This document shows positions 61,961 to 64,000 of a stretch of DNA of 64,000 nt, in pieces. The notes beneath the pieces were generated by a model, which was not told the DNA's origin, did no database searches, and was given only the letters and a program-made list of their open reading frames with translations. The stretch comes from Vogesella sp. LIG4. GTDB taxonomy: Bacteria > Pseudomonadota > Gammaproteobacteria > Burkholderiales > Chromobacteriaceae. Position 1 is the stretch's first letter; the number at the start of each line of letters is the position of its first letter. The translations under genes and the position numbers were made by a program. The stretch is taken from contig NZ_LT607802.1 of NCBI RefSeq assembly GCF_900090205.1, positions 3,867,879 to 3,931,878 on the forward strand, given 5' to 3'.

Positions 61961-62087
61961 ATAAACTGTCATCAAACTGTCGAAGCCTTACCAAGCAATC
62001 TTTCTTTGCTTGGCCGGTAGAATCTTGTATCTCGCACACACCCTATTTGTTGTCACTTCGCTTGCGCAAAGCACCTCAAATGATAGA
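61961..62087 (-). other. 23S-5S internal spacer
   Basis: About 125 bases of AT-richer spacer; it contains an AAGCAAAGAAAGATTGCTT-type stem used in rRNA processing. No tRNA gene is present. Confidence 0.7.

Positions 62088-64000
<1,913 letters not shown>

Overview
The window is GC-rich bacterial chromosome. It runs from a flavoprotein monooxygenase gene cut by the left edge to the 3' part of a 23S rRNA gene cut by the right edge. The 3' end of the 23S gene, the 5S gene, the protein families and the tightly packed operons point to a betaproteobacterium. Neisseriales (a Chromobacterium/Vogesella/Aquitalea-like genus) is my best guess, but no marker here proves the genus. I found no phage, insertion sequence, CRISPR array or tRNA gene.

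Layout. 1-9.5 kb: mixed metabolism and transport (monooxygenase with divergent LysR, secreted nuclease with AraC regulator and EamA exporter, alpha/beta hydrolase with MFS exporter, Tas-type aldo-keto reductase), interrupted at 4.8-6.0 kb by an AT-rich patch of tiny membrane-protein genes. 9.5-12.4 kb: an unusual SDR protein, an unknown 262-residue protein and a cupin. 12.8-39.7 kb: a large glycine-betaine/one-carbon catabolic region with gbcAB (betaine demethylase), soxBDAG (sarcosine oxidase), pyc, a GbdR-like GlxA/AraC regulator, a chemoreceptor, two tandem LysR regulators, an aldehyde dehydrogenase/FAD oxidoreductase/DapA-like operon, glyA and a choline/betaine ABC transporter. 40.3-46.6 kb: a HisJQMP-type amino-acid ABC system, a second orphan binding protein, an M20 amidohydrolase and a LysR regulator. 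47.2-55.9 kb: a polyamine/amide-type catabolic cluster (aldehyde dehydrogenase, cupin, FAD oxidoreductase, amidase, DUF3138-like outer-membrane protein, PotF-like binding protein) facing a LuxR regulator. 56-61 kb: a LivJ-type lipoprotein and putA. 61.8-64 kb: 5S and 23S rRNA on the minus strand.

How the genes fit together. Choline or betaine would enter through the ABC system. GbcAB removes one methyl group, and sarcosine is later oxidised by SoxBDAG to glycine plus 5,10-methylene-THF. GlyA can join these into serine, and Pyc refills oxaloacetate from pyruvate. The dimethylglycine and serine-to-pyruvate steps are not visible in the window. The rest extends the same nitrogen-scavenging theme to proline, basic amino acids and polyamine-like amines.

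Two signals cut across the genes. First, the 9-mer TTGGCCGCA (usually GTTGGCCGCA) occurs about 42 times on both strands, in five places as inverted pairs behind genes. It behaves like a DNA uptake sequence unlike the Neisseria ones I know. Second, the box CATTACCAAAAG lies in the same gene-relative orientation upstream of gbcA, the GbdR-like gene and the betaine transporter, suggesting a shared operator.
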